DNA of 64,000 nt from Tropicimonas isoalkanivorans (lineage in GTDB: Bacteria > Pseudomonadota > Alphaproteobacteria > Rhodobacterales > Rhodobacteraceae): contig NZ_FOLG01000007.1 of NCBI RefSeq assembly GCF_900112335.1, positions 147,545 to 211,544 on the forward strand, read 5' to 3'. Each line of letters opens with the position of its first letter. The stretch's first letter is position 1. Positions 26,220 through 36,482 of this stretch are shown here, piece by piece. A program made the translations under genes and the position numbers. The notes beneath the pieces were generated by a model, which ran no database searches, was not told where the DNA came from, and saw nothing but the letters and a program-made list of their open reading frames with translations.

Positions 26220-28222
26220 ACGTTCAACAGACCGTCCAGACAGGGGTCGAAGACCTCATGGCCAATGCAATCCGCGTGCTGGCGATGGACGCGGTGCAGG
26301 CCGCGAACTCCGGTCATCCGGGTGCGCCGATGGGGCTCGCCGACGTGGCCACGGTCCTCTTCAACCGCTTCATGAAGGTTGACCCGAGCGACGCTCAATG
26401 GCCCGACCGGGATCGGTTCGTCCTGAGCGCGGGGCACGGCTCGATGTTGATCTACGCGATCAATCATCTGCTCGGCTACGACGACATGGGGATGGACCAA
26501 CTCCGCACGTTCCGTCAGCTCGGCGCGCGCACGGCCGGCCACCCGGAATACGGCCACGCCAAGGGGATCGAGACCACGACCGGGCCGCTTGGGCAAGGGA
26601 TCGCCACCGCCGTCGGCATGGCATTGGCCGAGCGCATGATGAACGCCCGCTTCGGCGACGACCTGGTGGACCACTACACCTATGTGATCGCCGGTGACGG
26701 TTGCCTGATGGAAGGCATCAGCCACGAAGCCATCGACCTTGCCGGGCACCTCGGCCTTGGCCGGCTGATCGTCCTCTGGGACGACAATGCGATCACGATC
26801 GATGGGGCAACCGACCTCTCCACGTCGACCGACCAGCGGGCCCGTTTCGCAGCCGCCGGCTGGCACGTGCAGGGGGTGGACGGGCACGACAAAGCGGCCA
26901 TTGCCGCCGCCATCGAGGCCGCCCGGAACGATGCGCGCCCGTCCCTGATCGCCTGCAAGACCATCATCGGCTTTGGCGCGCCCACCAAGCAGGGGACGCA
27001 CCACACCCACGGTGCGCCCTTGGGAGACGAGGAGGTCGCCGCCACCCGCGCGGCTCTCGGTTGGCCACACGCGCCGTTCGAGATTCCCGACGACATCCGG
27101 CAGAGCTGGCGGGGGATCGCCGAACGCGGTGCGCAGGCCCGCTCCGCCTGGGCCGCACGGCTGGACGCCTCCGACCGCAAGGACGCATTCCGGACCAATC
27201 TGGCGCCAGTGGACGCCGCCGCACTTCGCGAGGCCATCTGCGCGCACAAGCAACGCCTGTCCGCCGAAGCGCCCAAGGTGGCGACGCGTCAGTCGTCCCA
27301 GATGGCACTCGAGGTGGTCAATGCCACCCTGCCCAACTCGGTCGGCGGCTCGGCGGACCTGACCGGCTCGAACAACACGAAGACGAAGGGCATGACGCCG
27401 GTCACGCGCGACGACTTTTCGGGCGACTACATCCACTACGGCGTTCGCGAACATGCCATGGCCGCTGCGATGAACGGCATTTCGCTGCATGGCGGTCTGC
27501 GGCCTTACGGCGGCACCTTTCTCGTCTTCGCCGACTACTGCCGCCCGGCGATCCGCCTGTCCGCGCTGATGGACCAGCCCGTCACTTACGTTTTCACCCA
27601 CGATTCAATCGGGCTGGGTGAGGACGGGCCGACCCATCAGCCGGTTGAGACCATCGCCTCGCTCCGCGCCATGCCGAACCTCACGGTCATCCGCCCGGCG
27701 GATGCGGTGGAAGCGGCGGAAGCCTGGGAGATCGCGACAACCTCGCAAAGGACGCCCACCGCACTCTGCCTATCGCGGCAGGCCCTCCCCACCCTGCGCA
27801 CCGCCCATACAGAGTCCAACATGGTGGCGCGCGGCGCCTATGTTCTGCGCGAGGCAAACGGGGGCCGCGACGTGACGCTGATCGCTACTGGCTCGGAAGT
27901 GGAGATCGCGCTCAAGGCGGCCGACGTGCTTGCCGAAGATGGCTTGCGCGCTGCGGTGGTCTCCGCCCCGAGCTTCGAGCTCTTTGCCCACCAACCGGCC
28001 ACCTATCGGCTAAACGTGCGCGGCACCGCGCCCCGCGTCGGCGTGGAGGCCGCCGTCCGCCAGGGTTGGGAGCTGTTTCTGGAACGATCCGACGGCTTCG
28101 TGGGCATGACCGGCTTCGGTGCCTCGGCACCCGCCGCCGCGCTCTATCGCACTTTCGGGATCACGCCGGAGGCCGTCGCCGACGCCGCCCGACGCCTCGC
28201 CGCCGCGCAGCACACCGACTGA
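26216..28222 (+). CDS. cbbT: Transketolase
   Basis: Thiamine-diphosphate enzyme moving two-carbon units in the regenerative phase of the Calvin cycle. The 668-aa protein has the N-terminal [20 protein letters not shown], the ThDP motif [13 protein letters not shown] (about 160-172), [20 protein letters not shown], and in the pyrimidine domain [17 protein letters not shown]. Length and domain order are standard. It starts within the cbbP stop and is followed by cbbA after 22 nt. Confidence 0.96.
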   Translation: MNVQQTVQTGVEDLMANAIRVLAMDAVQAANSGHPGAPMGLADVATVLFNRFMKVDPSDAQWPDRDRFVLSAGHGSMLIYAINHLLGYDDMGMDQLRTFRQLGARTAGHPEYGHAKGIETTTGPLGQGIATAVGMALAERMMNARFGDDLVDHYTYVIAGDGCLMEGISHEAIDLAGHLGLGRLIVLWDDNAITIDGATDLSTSTDQRARFAAAGWHVQGVDGHDKAAIAAAIEAARNDARPSLIACKTIIGFGAPTKQGTHHTHGAPLGDEEVAATRAALGWPHAPFEIPDDIRQSWRGIAERGAQARSAWAARLDASDRKDAFRTNLAPVDAAALREAICAHKQRLSAEAPKVATRQSSQMALEVVNATLPNSVGGSADLTGSNNTKTKGMTPVTRDDFSGDYIHYGVREHAMAAAMNGISLHGGLRPYGGTFLVFADYCRPAIRLSALMDQPVTYVFTHDSIGLGEDGPTHQPVETIASLRAMPNLTVIRPADAVEAAEAWEIATTSQRTPTALCLSRQALPTLRTAHTESNMVARGAYVLREANGGRDVTLIATGSEVEIALKAADVLAEDGLRAAVVSAPSFELFAHQPATYRLNVRGTAPRVGVEAAVRQGWELFLERSDGFVGMTGFGASAPAAALYRTFGITPEAVADAARRLAAAQHTD

Positions 28223-28244
28223 CAGCATTTACAGGGAGGATCAC

Positions 28245-29324
28245 ATGGCACTCATCACATTGCGACAACTGCTGGACGACGCCGCGGAGCATGGCTACGG
28301 CGTCCCGGCTTTCAACATCAACAACATGGAGCAGGGTCTGGCGATCCTGAAGGCGGCCGACACCGTGGATGCGCCCGTGATCCTGCAGGCCAGCCGTGGT
28401 GCCCGGAGCTATGCCGGGGACATCATGCTGCGCCGGATGGTGCAGGCGCTCTCCGAGATGTATCCCGCGATCCCGATCTGCCTGCACCAGGACCACGGCA
28501 ACAACGAGGCAACCTGCCTTTCCGCGATCCGCCACGGCTTCACCTCCGTCATGATGGACGGCTCGTTGGAGGCGGACATGAAGACGCCGGCAAGCTACGA
28601 TTACAACGTCGCCATCACCGCCAAGGTCGCCGAGGCCGCCCATGCCGTGGGCGCTTCGGTGGAGGGCGAGCTGGGCGTGCTCGGCTCGCTGGAAACCGGG
28701 GAAGCCGCGGCGGAGGACGGCTCCGGCGCGGAAGGCAAGCTCGATCACGACCAGCTTCTGACCGACCCCGACCAGGCTGTCGACTTCGTCATGCGGACGA
28801 AATGCGACGCGCTCGCGATTGCCTGCGGCACCAGCCACGGCGCCTACAAGTTCACCCGCCAGCCGGACGGCGACATCCTGGCGATGAACGTGATCGAGGC
28901 CATCCACCACACCCTGCCGAACACGCACCTGGTGATGCACGGCTCGTCGTCCGTGCCGCAGCCGCTGCAGGACCTGATCAATGCCAATGGCGGCGAGATG
29001 CCCCAGACCTGGGGCGTGCCGGTCGAGGAGATCGAGCGCGGCATCCGCCACGGGGTTCGCAAGGTCAACATCGACACCGATTGCCGGATGGCCATGACCG
29101 GTCAGTTTCGCAGGGTCGCGCAGGAAAACCCGAAGGAATTCGACCCGCGCAAGTTCCTGATCCCGGCGATGGCCGAACTGGAAGCGCTCTGCCGCGACCG
29201 CTTCGAACGCTTCGGCACCGTCGGTAACGCCAGCCGGATCCGCGTGATGCCGATGGACGAAATGGCCGCGCGCTACGCCGCCGGGGTGCTGGACCCCATC
29301 ACCGACGCGGCCGCCGCTGCCTGA
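28245..29324 (+). CDS. cbbA: Fructose-bisphosphate aldolase class II, Calvin-cycle type
   Basis: Zinc-dependent aldolase joining triose phosphates to fructose 1,6-bisphosphate and probably sedoheptulose 1,7-bisphosphate. The 359-aa protein has the metal-site motif CLHQDHGNN (H81, H84), the active-site region [20 protein letters not shown] and the second metal-ligand segment [10 protein letters not shown]. An AGGGAGGA site precedes the ATG, and an upstream in-frame extension into cbbT is rejected. Position between cbbT and cbbL is typical of Rhodobacter-type cbb operons. Confidence 0.95.
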   Translation: MALITLRQLLDDAAEHGYGVPAFNINNMEQGLAILKAADTVDAPVILQASRGARSYAGDIMLRRMVQALSEMYPAIPICLHQDHGNNEATCLSAIRHGFTSVMMDGSLEADMKTPASYDYNVAITAKVAEAAHAVGASVEGELGVLGSLETGEAAAEDGSGAEGKLDHDQLLTDPDQAVDFVMRTKCDALAIACGTSHGAYKFTRQPDGDILAMNVIEAIHHTLPNTHLVMHGSSSVPQPLQDLINANGGEMPQTWGVPVEEIERGIRHGVRKVNIDTDCRMAMTGQFRRVAQENPKEFDPRKFLIPAMAELEALCRDRFERFGTVGNASRIRVMPMDEMAARYAAGVLDPITDAAAAA

Positions 29325-30812
<1,488 letters not shown>

Positions 30813-30823
30813 GGAGAGACACG

Positions 30824-31213
30824 ATGCGTATCACACAAGGTTGCTTTTCGTTCCTGCCCGACCTGAGCGACGCCCAGATCACCGCGCAGGTGGAGTATTG
30901 CCTCGAGAACGGCTGGGCGATCGGGGTGGAATACACCGACGACCCACACCCCCGGAACACCTATTGGGACATGTGGGGCAACCCGATGTTCGACCTGCGC
31001 GACGCCAAGGGCGTGATGATGGAGCTCGACGCATGCCGCGCGGCGCATCCCGACGCCTATATCCGGCTGAACGCCTTCGACGACACGCGGGGTGTGGAGT
31101 CCGTCAAGATGTCCTTCATCGTCAATCGGCCGTCGGAGGAGCCGACGATCCACATGCAGCGAACAGATTTCGAGGGGCGGACCCAGAAATACGCCTGGGA
31201 CGTGCGGCGGTAA
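30824..31213 (+). CDS. cbbS: RuBisCO small subunit, red-type
   Basis: Structural subunit capping the L8 core. The 129-aa protein begins [20 protein letters not shown] and contains [20 protein letters not shown] and [14 protein letters not shown], all typical of red-type CbbS. The C-terminal extension ([20 protein letters not shown] and beyond), which forms a beta hairpin in the central solvent channel of red-type enzymes, is present. The ATG at 30824 has GAGGAGAG upstream. A repeat element begins directly after the stop. Confidence 0.96.
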   Translation: MRITQGCFSFLPDLSDAQITAQVEYCLENGWAIGVEYTDDPHPRNTYWDMWGNPMFDLRDAKGVMMELDACRAAHPDAYIRLNAFDDTRGVESVKMSFIVNRPSEEPTIHMQRTDFEGRTQKYAWDVRR

Positions 31214-31214
31214 C

Positions 31215-31343
31215 AGGTTTCGGACCGGCGTGGCCGGTCCGACCGGCCGGGGGGCGCTGCCCCCCGGACCCCCCGGGGTATTTTCACAACGAGAACAAGG
31301 GGCGGCGGCATGGATGATACGACGACGATACCTCCGGCAACGG
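31215..31343. repeat. Dispersed repeat, copy 1 (cbbS-cbbX junction, entering cbbX)
   Basis: This stretch is nearly identical to 34840-34964 for about 80 bases (one base inserted) and remains clearly similar for about 45 more. It contains a hairpin CGGACCGGC / GCCGGTCCG and a second of GGGGGG / CCCCCC, then CCCCGGGGTATTTTCACAAC. The last 34 bases lie within the cbbX coding region. The GGGGGC-GCCCCCC-GTATTTT core resembles a dispersed extragenic element I recall from Rhodobacteraceae genomes. Confidence 0.8.
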
Positions 31344-32242
31344 TCGATCTGGCGGCCCGGTACGAAGCCTCCGGCGTGGCGGAGGTGCTGCGGGAGCTCG
31401 ACGCGGAGTTGATTGGCCTGGAGCCGGTTAAGACACGGATTCGCGAGACGGCGGCGCTGCTGTTGGTGGATCGGGCGCGGCGCGACCTGGGGCTCGTGCA
31501 GGAAACGCCGACGCTGCACATGTCCTTCACCGGCAACCCCGGCACCGGAAAGACGACGGTCGCGCAGAAGATGGCGGGGCTGCTGCACCGGCTCGGGTAT
31601 GTGCGCAAGGGGCATTTGGTGAGCGTGACACGCGATGACCTCGTGGGCCAGTACATCGGGCATACGGCGCCCAAGACCAGGGAGGTGCTGAAGAAGGCGA
31701 TGGGGGGCGTGCTCTTCATCGACGAGGCCTATTACCTCTACAAGCCCGACAACGAGCGCGACTACGGCCAGGAGGCGATCGAGATCCTGCTGCAGGTGAT
31801 GGAGAACAATCGCGACGACCTGGTGGTCATTATGGCGGGCTATGCCGACCGGATGGATACGTTCTTTGCCGCGAACCCGGGGTTCCGCTCGCGGATCGCG
31901 CACCACATCGAGTTTCCGGACTACAGCGACGGCGAGTTGATGCGGATTGCGGAGCAGATGATGGCGGCTCAGAGCTATCGCCTCGACGACGGCGCGAAGG
32001 CGGCGCTGGCAGAGTACGTCGAGCTGCGCCGCAAGCAGCCGCATTTCGCCAACGCCCGTTCGCTGCGCAACGCGCTGGACCGTGCCCGTCTCAGGCAGGC
32101 GAACAGGCTGTTCTCCGAAAGCAGCGGACCATTGACGGCCGAGGCGCTGAGCACGATCCAAGAGCCAGACATCCGCGCCAGCCGCGTCTTTCGCGGCGGG
32201 CTCGACGTGGACCGGCCCCGCCAGCAGGGAGAGACGCCATGA
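31310..32242 (+). CDS. cbbX: Red-type RuBisCO activase CbbX
   Basis: AAA+ motor that removes inhibitory sugar phosphates from RuBisCO by pulling on the large-subunit C-terminus; activated by RuBP. The 310-aa protein has Walker A GNPGTGKT (about 75-82), Walker [13 protein letters not shown] (D137, E138), and the pore-loop region with YIGHTAPKT. The first dozen codons lie within a repeat that also occurs in non-coding DNA at 34840-34964, so the native start may have been rebuilt; AAGGGG sits before the ATG at 31310. The stop overlaps the rpe start (ATGA). Confidence 0.95.
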   Translation: MDDTTTIPPATVDLAARYEASGVAEVLRELDAELIGLEPVKTRIRETAALLLVDRARRDLGLVQETPTLHMSFTGNPGTGKTTVAQKMAGLLHRLGYVRKGHLVSVTRDDLVGQYIGHTAPKTREVLKKAMGGVLFIDEAYYLYKPDNERDYGQEAIEILLQVMENNRDDLVVIMAGYADRMDTFFAANPGFRSRIAHHIEFPDYSDGELMRIAEQMMAAQSYRLDDGAKAALAEYVELRRKQPHFANARSLRNALDRARLRQANRLFSESSGPLTAEALSTIQEPDIRASRVFRGGLDVDRPRQQGETP

Positions 32243-32937
32243 GTTTTGATCGGTCCATCAAGATCGCGCCCTCGATCCTGTCGGCGGATTTCGCCAACTT
32301 CGGGCAGGAGATCCGCGCCATCGAGGCGGAGGGCGCCGACTGGGTGCATGTGGACGTGATGGATGGGCATTTCGTGCCCAACCTCACCTTTGGCCCGCCC
32401 GCGGTGAAGGCGTTCCGGCGGCATGTGACTACCTTCATGGATGTGCACCTGATGATCTCGCCAGTCGAGCCGTACATCGGCGCCTACGCGGATGCGGGCG
32501 CGGACATGCTGACGGCGCATATCGAGGCGGGCCCGCACATCCACCGCACCTTGCAGGCGATCCGGGGCGCGGGGATGAAGGCGGGGTTGGCGCTGAACCC
32601 CGGGACGGGGCTCGACGCGGTGGCGCATCTGCTGGACCTCACGGACATGGTGCTGGTGATGACGGTCAACCCGGGCTTCGGCGGGCAGACGTTCATCCGC
32701 TCGCAAGTGGACAAGATCCGGCGGCTGCGGCAGATGATCGGCGACCGGCCGATCCACATTCAGGTCGACGGCGGAGTGGACACGACCACCGCGCCGCTGG
32801 TCGCGCAGGCCGGGGCCGACGTGCTGGTGGCGGGCTCCGCGGTGTTTCGGGGCGGGTCTGTCGACGCGGCTGCGATCTATGGCGAGAACATCCGCGCCAT
32901 TCGTGCCGCCGCGATGGGCATCGGATCGGCAGCCTGA
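32239..32937 (+). CDS. cbbE: Ribulose-phosphate 3-epimerase
   Basis: Interconverts xylulose 5-phosphate and ribulose 5-phosphate, feeding phosphoribulokinase. The 232-aa TIM barrel has [17 protein letters not shown], the metal-site motif [30 protein letters not shown] and the phosphate-site [12 protein letters not shown]. It overlaps the cbbX stop and is the last gene of the cbb operon. The housekeeping name is rpe; the operon position supports cbbE. Confidence 0.95.
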   Translation: MSFDRSIKIAPSILSADFANFGQEIRAIEAEGADWVHVDVMDGHFVPNLTFGPPAVKAFRRHVTTFMDVHLMISPVEPYIGAYADAGADMLTAHIEAGPHIHRTLQAIRGAGMKAGLALNPGTGLDAVAHLLDLTDMVLVMTVNPGFGGQTFIRSQVDKIRRLRQMIGDRPIHIQVDGGVDTTTAPLVAQAGADVLVAGSAVFRGGSVDAAAIYGENIRAIRAAAMGIGSAA

Positions 32938-33099
32938 CGCTGGCGGTGATCGTCCTCGGCGTCTGAACGCCTCGCGGCGGGGCCGTCCGTCGATGAGCTC
33001 CGCAGAGTGCCGATGCCTTTCGGAACGTCAGCTTGACTGCCCGTCCCGCCTTTCAATGATCCGATCCTGCACCGCGCAACCGTCGGGTGGCCGGCGCGG

Positions 33100-33116
33100 T
33101 GTTACGCCAGTGTCAC
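33100..33116 (+). promoter_or_regulatory. Candidate Pho box upstream of phoX
   Basis: TGTTAC (33100-33105) and TGTCAC (33111-33116) are direct repeats with start-to-start spacing of 11, the spacing of PhoB half-sites (consensus TGTCAT or TGTCAC). The first half has two mismatches. The box lies 72 bases before the phoX start. The rest of 32938-33188 shows no coding frame. Confidence 0.4.
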
Positions 33117-33188
33117 GCTTGGCGGGTCATATGCCTCCGGGGCCGCGGGAATCGGCCCGCCCAGGTTCACACCAAGGATGCATTCCAC

Positions 33189-34763
33189 ATGACCCATACG
33201 AGATCCATTGCCGTCGCCCTGCTGGGTACCACCGTGCTTGCGGCGCCGGCCTGCGCTCAGTCCATCCAGCGTATCGCCACCGTTCCGCTCGACGCCGAGA
33301 TCACCGGCCTTTTCGAAGTTGGCCCGGACCTCTTCTTCAACGCCCAGCATCCGAGCGATGAGCTCCCCACCGAGTTCGCGAAGGCGACCGTCGGGGTGGT
33401 CGCGAATGCCGACTGGAGCGCCACGGAGATGATGCCGGCCGAGGGCGATGAGAAATCGGTGATCCGCTCGTCGCTGGGCGACTACCAGATCCTGTTGCAG
33501 GAAGGCGATGAGGGGATCGTCGGCGTCATCACGTCGATCGGCGGTGAAGAGCTGCTCGTTTCCAACGACCCGGACTTCAACGCCTTCGTGCCGACCGGCG
33601 ACAGCGAGGGCTACCTCTTCACCAACTGGGAGAACCGCCCCGGCGGCATGTCCCGCGCCAAGATTGCCCGCGCCGAGGACGGCAGCTGGTCCGTGGACAC
33701 GTCGGACCTGAAAATGATCGACTTTTCCGACGTCGACGGCACCTGGGTGAACTGCTTCGGAACGCTGTCGCCATGGGGCACGCCGCTGACGTCGGAGGAG
33801 CTCTACTTCGACGACACGGTCGACTGGAACAACCCCGAGTACAAGTACATCGAGGACACCCAGATGCTCGCCTCCTACCTCGGTGAGGGGACCTATCCGA
33901 ACCCGTACGACTATGGCTACATTATCGAGATCACTGATCCGGCCGGCGCCACCACGCCGGTGAAGCATTTCGCCATGGGGCGGTTCAGCCACGAGAATTC
34001 GGTCGTGATGCCGGACAACAAGACCGTCTACCTGTCGGACGACGGCACGGGCGTTGTGTTCTTCAAGTTCATCGCGGACACTGCGGGTGACCTTTCCGCC
34101 GGCACGCTTTACGCCGCCAAGATCACCCAGCAGGGCGCGGCGGGCGCTGCTGCCGGTGAAACGCCCTTCGGCATCGAATGGGTGGAGTTGGCCCACGGAA
34201 CCGACGCCGAAATTGCCGAATGGATCACGGACTACGACGGTATCGGCATCGAGGATCACGTCGCCGGAGAGACCAATTACATCTCCGACGAGGAGGTCGC
34301 CGCTTGGGCCGCCGGCGAGGCCGCTGACAACCGCGTCGCGTTCCTGGAATCCCGTCGTGCCGCCGTCGCCAAGGGCGCGACCGGCGAATTCCGCAAGATG
34401 GAAGGCGTGAACATCAACTACGACGGTGCCAAGGATGGCTCGGTTCCGTACATGTACATGGCCATGTCCGAGGTATCAAAAACTATGTCGGATGGCGAAG
34501 GCGACATCGACGTGGCCGAGAACCAGTGCGGCGTGGTCTACGAGATGGAACTCGACGCCAGCTACGACGTCTCGGCCATGGTGCCGGTGGTCGCGGGCTC
34601 TGGGTTCAACGCGGACGCCGAACTGAACGCCTGCCCGCTCGACTCGATTGCCAATCCGGACAACATCCTCGTTCGCGCGAACGGCCAGGTCGTGATCGGC
34701 GAGGACAGTGGCAACCACGAAAACAACGCCCTGTGGGTCTGGACCCGCAACAGCCAGAGCTGA
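33189..34763 (+). CDS. PhoX-family phosphatase (DUF839), secreted
   Basis: A 524-aa secreted protein with a signal peptide (residues 1-23, ending APACAQ) and a DUF839/PhoX-type beta-propeller. Indicative segments are YLFTNWENRPGGMSRAKIAR, TWVNCFGTLSPWGTPLTSEE, MGRFSHENSVVMPDNKTVYL then SDDGTG, and EDSGNHENNALW near the C-terminus. PhoX enzymes are calcium- and iron-dependent phosphomonoesterases that release phosphate from organic esters. A Pho-box-like repeat lies upstream. The ATG at 33189 is used because it directly precedes the signal peptide. The subgroup may act on other esters. Confidence 0.82.
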   Translation: MTHTRSIAVALLGTTVLAAPACAQSIQRIATVPLDAEITGLFEVGPDLFFNAQHPSDELPTEFAKATVGVVANADWSATEMMPAEGDEKSVIRSSLGDYQILLQEGDEGIVGVITSIGGEELLVSNDPDFNAFVPTGDSEGYLFTNWENRPGGMSRAKIARAEDGSWSVDTSDLKMIDFSDVDGTWVNCFGTLSPWGTPLTSEELYFDDTVDWNNPEYKYIEDTQMLASYLGEGTYPNPYDYGYIIEITDPAGATTPVKHFAMGRFSHENSVVMPDNKTVYLSDDGTGVVFFKFIADTAGDLSAGTLYAAKITQQGAAGAAAGETPFGIEWVELAHGTDAEIAEWITDYDGIGIEDHVAGETNYISDEEVAAWAAGEAADNRVAFLESRRAAVAKGATGEFRKMEGVNINYDGAKDGSVPYMYMAMSEVSKTMSDGEGDIDVAENQCGVVYEMELDASYDVSAMVPVVAGSGFNADAELNACPLDSIANPDNILVRANGQVVIGEDSGNHENNALWVWTRNSQS

Positions 34764-34839
34764 TTTCGGGCCGTTTCGCGTAGAACTGGGGGAGGCGGCA
34801 AACGCCTCCCCGTATCGTGCCGCCGTCGGTTGCTGGTCG

Positions 34840-34964
34840 AGGTTTCGGACCGGCGTGCCGGTCCGACCGGCCGGGGGGCGCTGCCCCCCGGACCCCCCGG
34901 GGTATTTTCACAACGAGAAGACGGGGCGGCGTCGGGGATGAGACGACGACACCTCCGGTAACGG
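34840..34964. repeat. Dispersed repeat, copy 2 (phoX-imelysin gap)
   Basis: Second copy of the element at 31215-31343. The first 80 bases differ by a single missing base; the remainder keeps GGGGCGGCG, ACGACGAC and ACCTCCGG in register with the cbbX start region, with small changes and a 3-base gap. No gene is read through it here. The two GC-rich hairpins could act as RNA structures downstream of phoX. Confidence 0.8.
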
Positions 34965-35007
34965 CGGCGGCAATCTTCCTTGAAAGAGCTTTCTGGAGTG
35001 ACTCCCG

Positions 35008-36108
35008 ATGATCCGTTCCCGCGCCGTTGTCTTTTCCGCTGCCATTCTGTCGGCCGTGCTCGTCGTGACACCCGCGGCTCACGGGGGAAGCGGGCGAACC
35101 AAGGCAGTCAATGAGGACCTTGGCCTGCCCTACTGGCCCCCCGGTCGTGGCGAGGTGGATCACGCCGCCCTACGCCGCCGATCTCTGGAGGTGTTGGACC
35201 GCCAGTTCGGTGCCTTTCGCGACGCGACTGCCGAGTTGGCCGTTACCGCGGCTGGGGTCTGTGACGGCTCCCGGACCGAAGACGACGTGAAAGCGGCCCT
35301 CCGGCGGGCCTGGTTGACCTGGGCGCCGCTGGACAGCTACCAATTCGGACCAGTCGAGCAGCTCGGAGCGGCGTTGACCGTCAACTTCTGGCCGGACAAG
35401 AAAGATTTCGTCGGCCGCGGGCTGGACGCATTGCTCGCCCTGCCTCCCGACGCGCAACGCGATCCAGAGACGGTCGCGGCCATGTCAGCCGCCGCTCAGG
35501 GACTGCCGGCGCTCGAACGGTTGCTGTACACCGACCTGGAGCCCTGCCCGGCAATCGTGGGCATCTCCGGCTTCCTCAGCGGACTGGCGCAGGACCTCCA
35601 CGACGCGTGGTTCGCGCCGAACGGCTGGGCTGACATCGCGCGCGCCGCCGGGCCGGAGAATCCGGTTTACCTGTCGCCGGGCGAATTCACCGCGACGCTC
35701 TACACCGCCGTCGACTTCGGCCTGACACGCGTCGCCGAGGCCCGACTCGGCCGGCCGCTGGGCACGGGAGGGCGGAGCTACCCGCGGCGGACGGAGGCGT
35801 GGCGGTCCGGACTGAGTGACGAAATCGTGGCCGCGCAACTGGCTGGGCTCGCGGAACTGATCGAGACCGGTTTCGCAGGCGACCTGCGGGAAACCGACCG
35901 CGCCTGGATTCTCACAGTCTTTGCACAGGCTCTGAACCGGCAGGCCGAGATCGGTGACCCATTGGCGGAGGCGGTGACGGAGCCTGACGGGCGCGCCAGG
36001 GTTGAGGCCTTACAAACCAAGATCCGGTACCTGCAACTGGAGGTGGCGAAGGACGTGGGCCCCAACCTGGGCGTGGACACCGGCTTCAGCGCTGCGGACG
36101 GGGATTAG
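35008..36108 (+). CDS. Imelysin-like periplasmic protein
   Basis: A 366-aa secreted helical protein with a signal peptide (about 1-25). The pattern WLTWAPLDSYQFGPV near residue 110 and QGLPALERLLYTD near 167 identify the imelysin (peptidase M75) superfamily, whose members bind iron or take part in iron uptake. The family motif GxHxxE is changed here to GLPALE: the histidine is proline. Metal binding at that site is therefore doubtful, and the protein may belong to the imelysin-like group without peptidase function. The stop overlaps the stop of the convergent cytochrome gene by 4 nt. Confidence 0.72.
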   Translation: MIRSRAVVFSAAILSAVLVVTPAAHGGSGRTKAVNEDLGLPYWPPGRGEVDHAALRRRSLEVLDRQFGAFRDATAELAVTAAGVCDGSRTEDDVKAALRRAWLTWAPLDSYQFGPVEQLGAALTVNFWPDKKDFVGRGLDALLALPPDAQRDPETVAAMSAAAQGLPALERLLYTDLEPCPAIVGISGFLSGLAQDLHDAWFAPNGWADIARAAGPENPVYLSPGEFTATLYTAVDFGLTRVAEARLGRPLGTGGRSYPRRTEAWRSGLSDEIVAAQLAGLAELIETGFAGDLRETDRAWILTVFAQALNRQAEIGDPLAEAVTEPDGRARVEALQTKIRYLQLEVAKDVGPNLGVDTGFSAADGD

Positions 36109-36401
36109 TCCTTGAGGCTATGGAGGTAGCTCAGCAACTCCGCGACGTCTCCCTTGGACAACTCGAACTCCGGCATGGCGTCGAAGCCGCCCATGGCCCG
36201 GCGGAGGCTGTTGCGGGGGACGCCACGGATGTCGGGCGCCATGCCGTCACCCTCCGCGTGCTCCATGTGGCAGTCGATGCAGTTGTCGCGGTAGATGGAC
36301 TCGCCCTGCGCTGTGTCATCCGCTTGTGCCGCCCCGCAGCACAAGACCAGAATGGCGCCGAGCGCAGTGGCGTGGCGGGTCCTCGGGACTGAGATGCCCA
36401 T
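36105..36401 (-). CDS. Small periplasmic cytochrome c
   Basis: A 98-aa class I c-type cytochrome: signal peptide (about 1-27), one haem site CIDCH (41-45) and a probable axial methionine M76 in FDAMPEF, ending in the helix GDVAELLSYLHSL. It is small enough to be a single-domain electron carrier. It lies tail to tail with the imelysin-like gene (stop codons overlap) and upstream of ngg on the same strand, separated by 81 nt. Its electron partners are not evident. Confidence 0.85.
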   Translation of the reverse strand: MGISVPRTRHATALGAILVLCCGAAQADDTAQGESIYRDNCIDCHMEHAEGDGMAPDIRGVPRNSLRRAMGGFDAMPEFELSKGDVAELLSYLHSLKD

Positions 36402-36482
36402 TGTCTCGACTCCGTTTCAATTTCCGCGACATTGAACCCGACGTCGGTGACACGGACATGACGCCCGGCCCGCGAATGGCCG

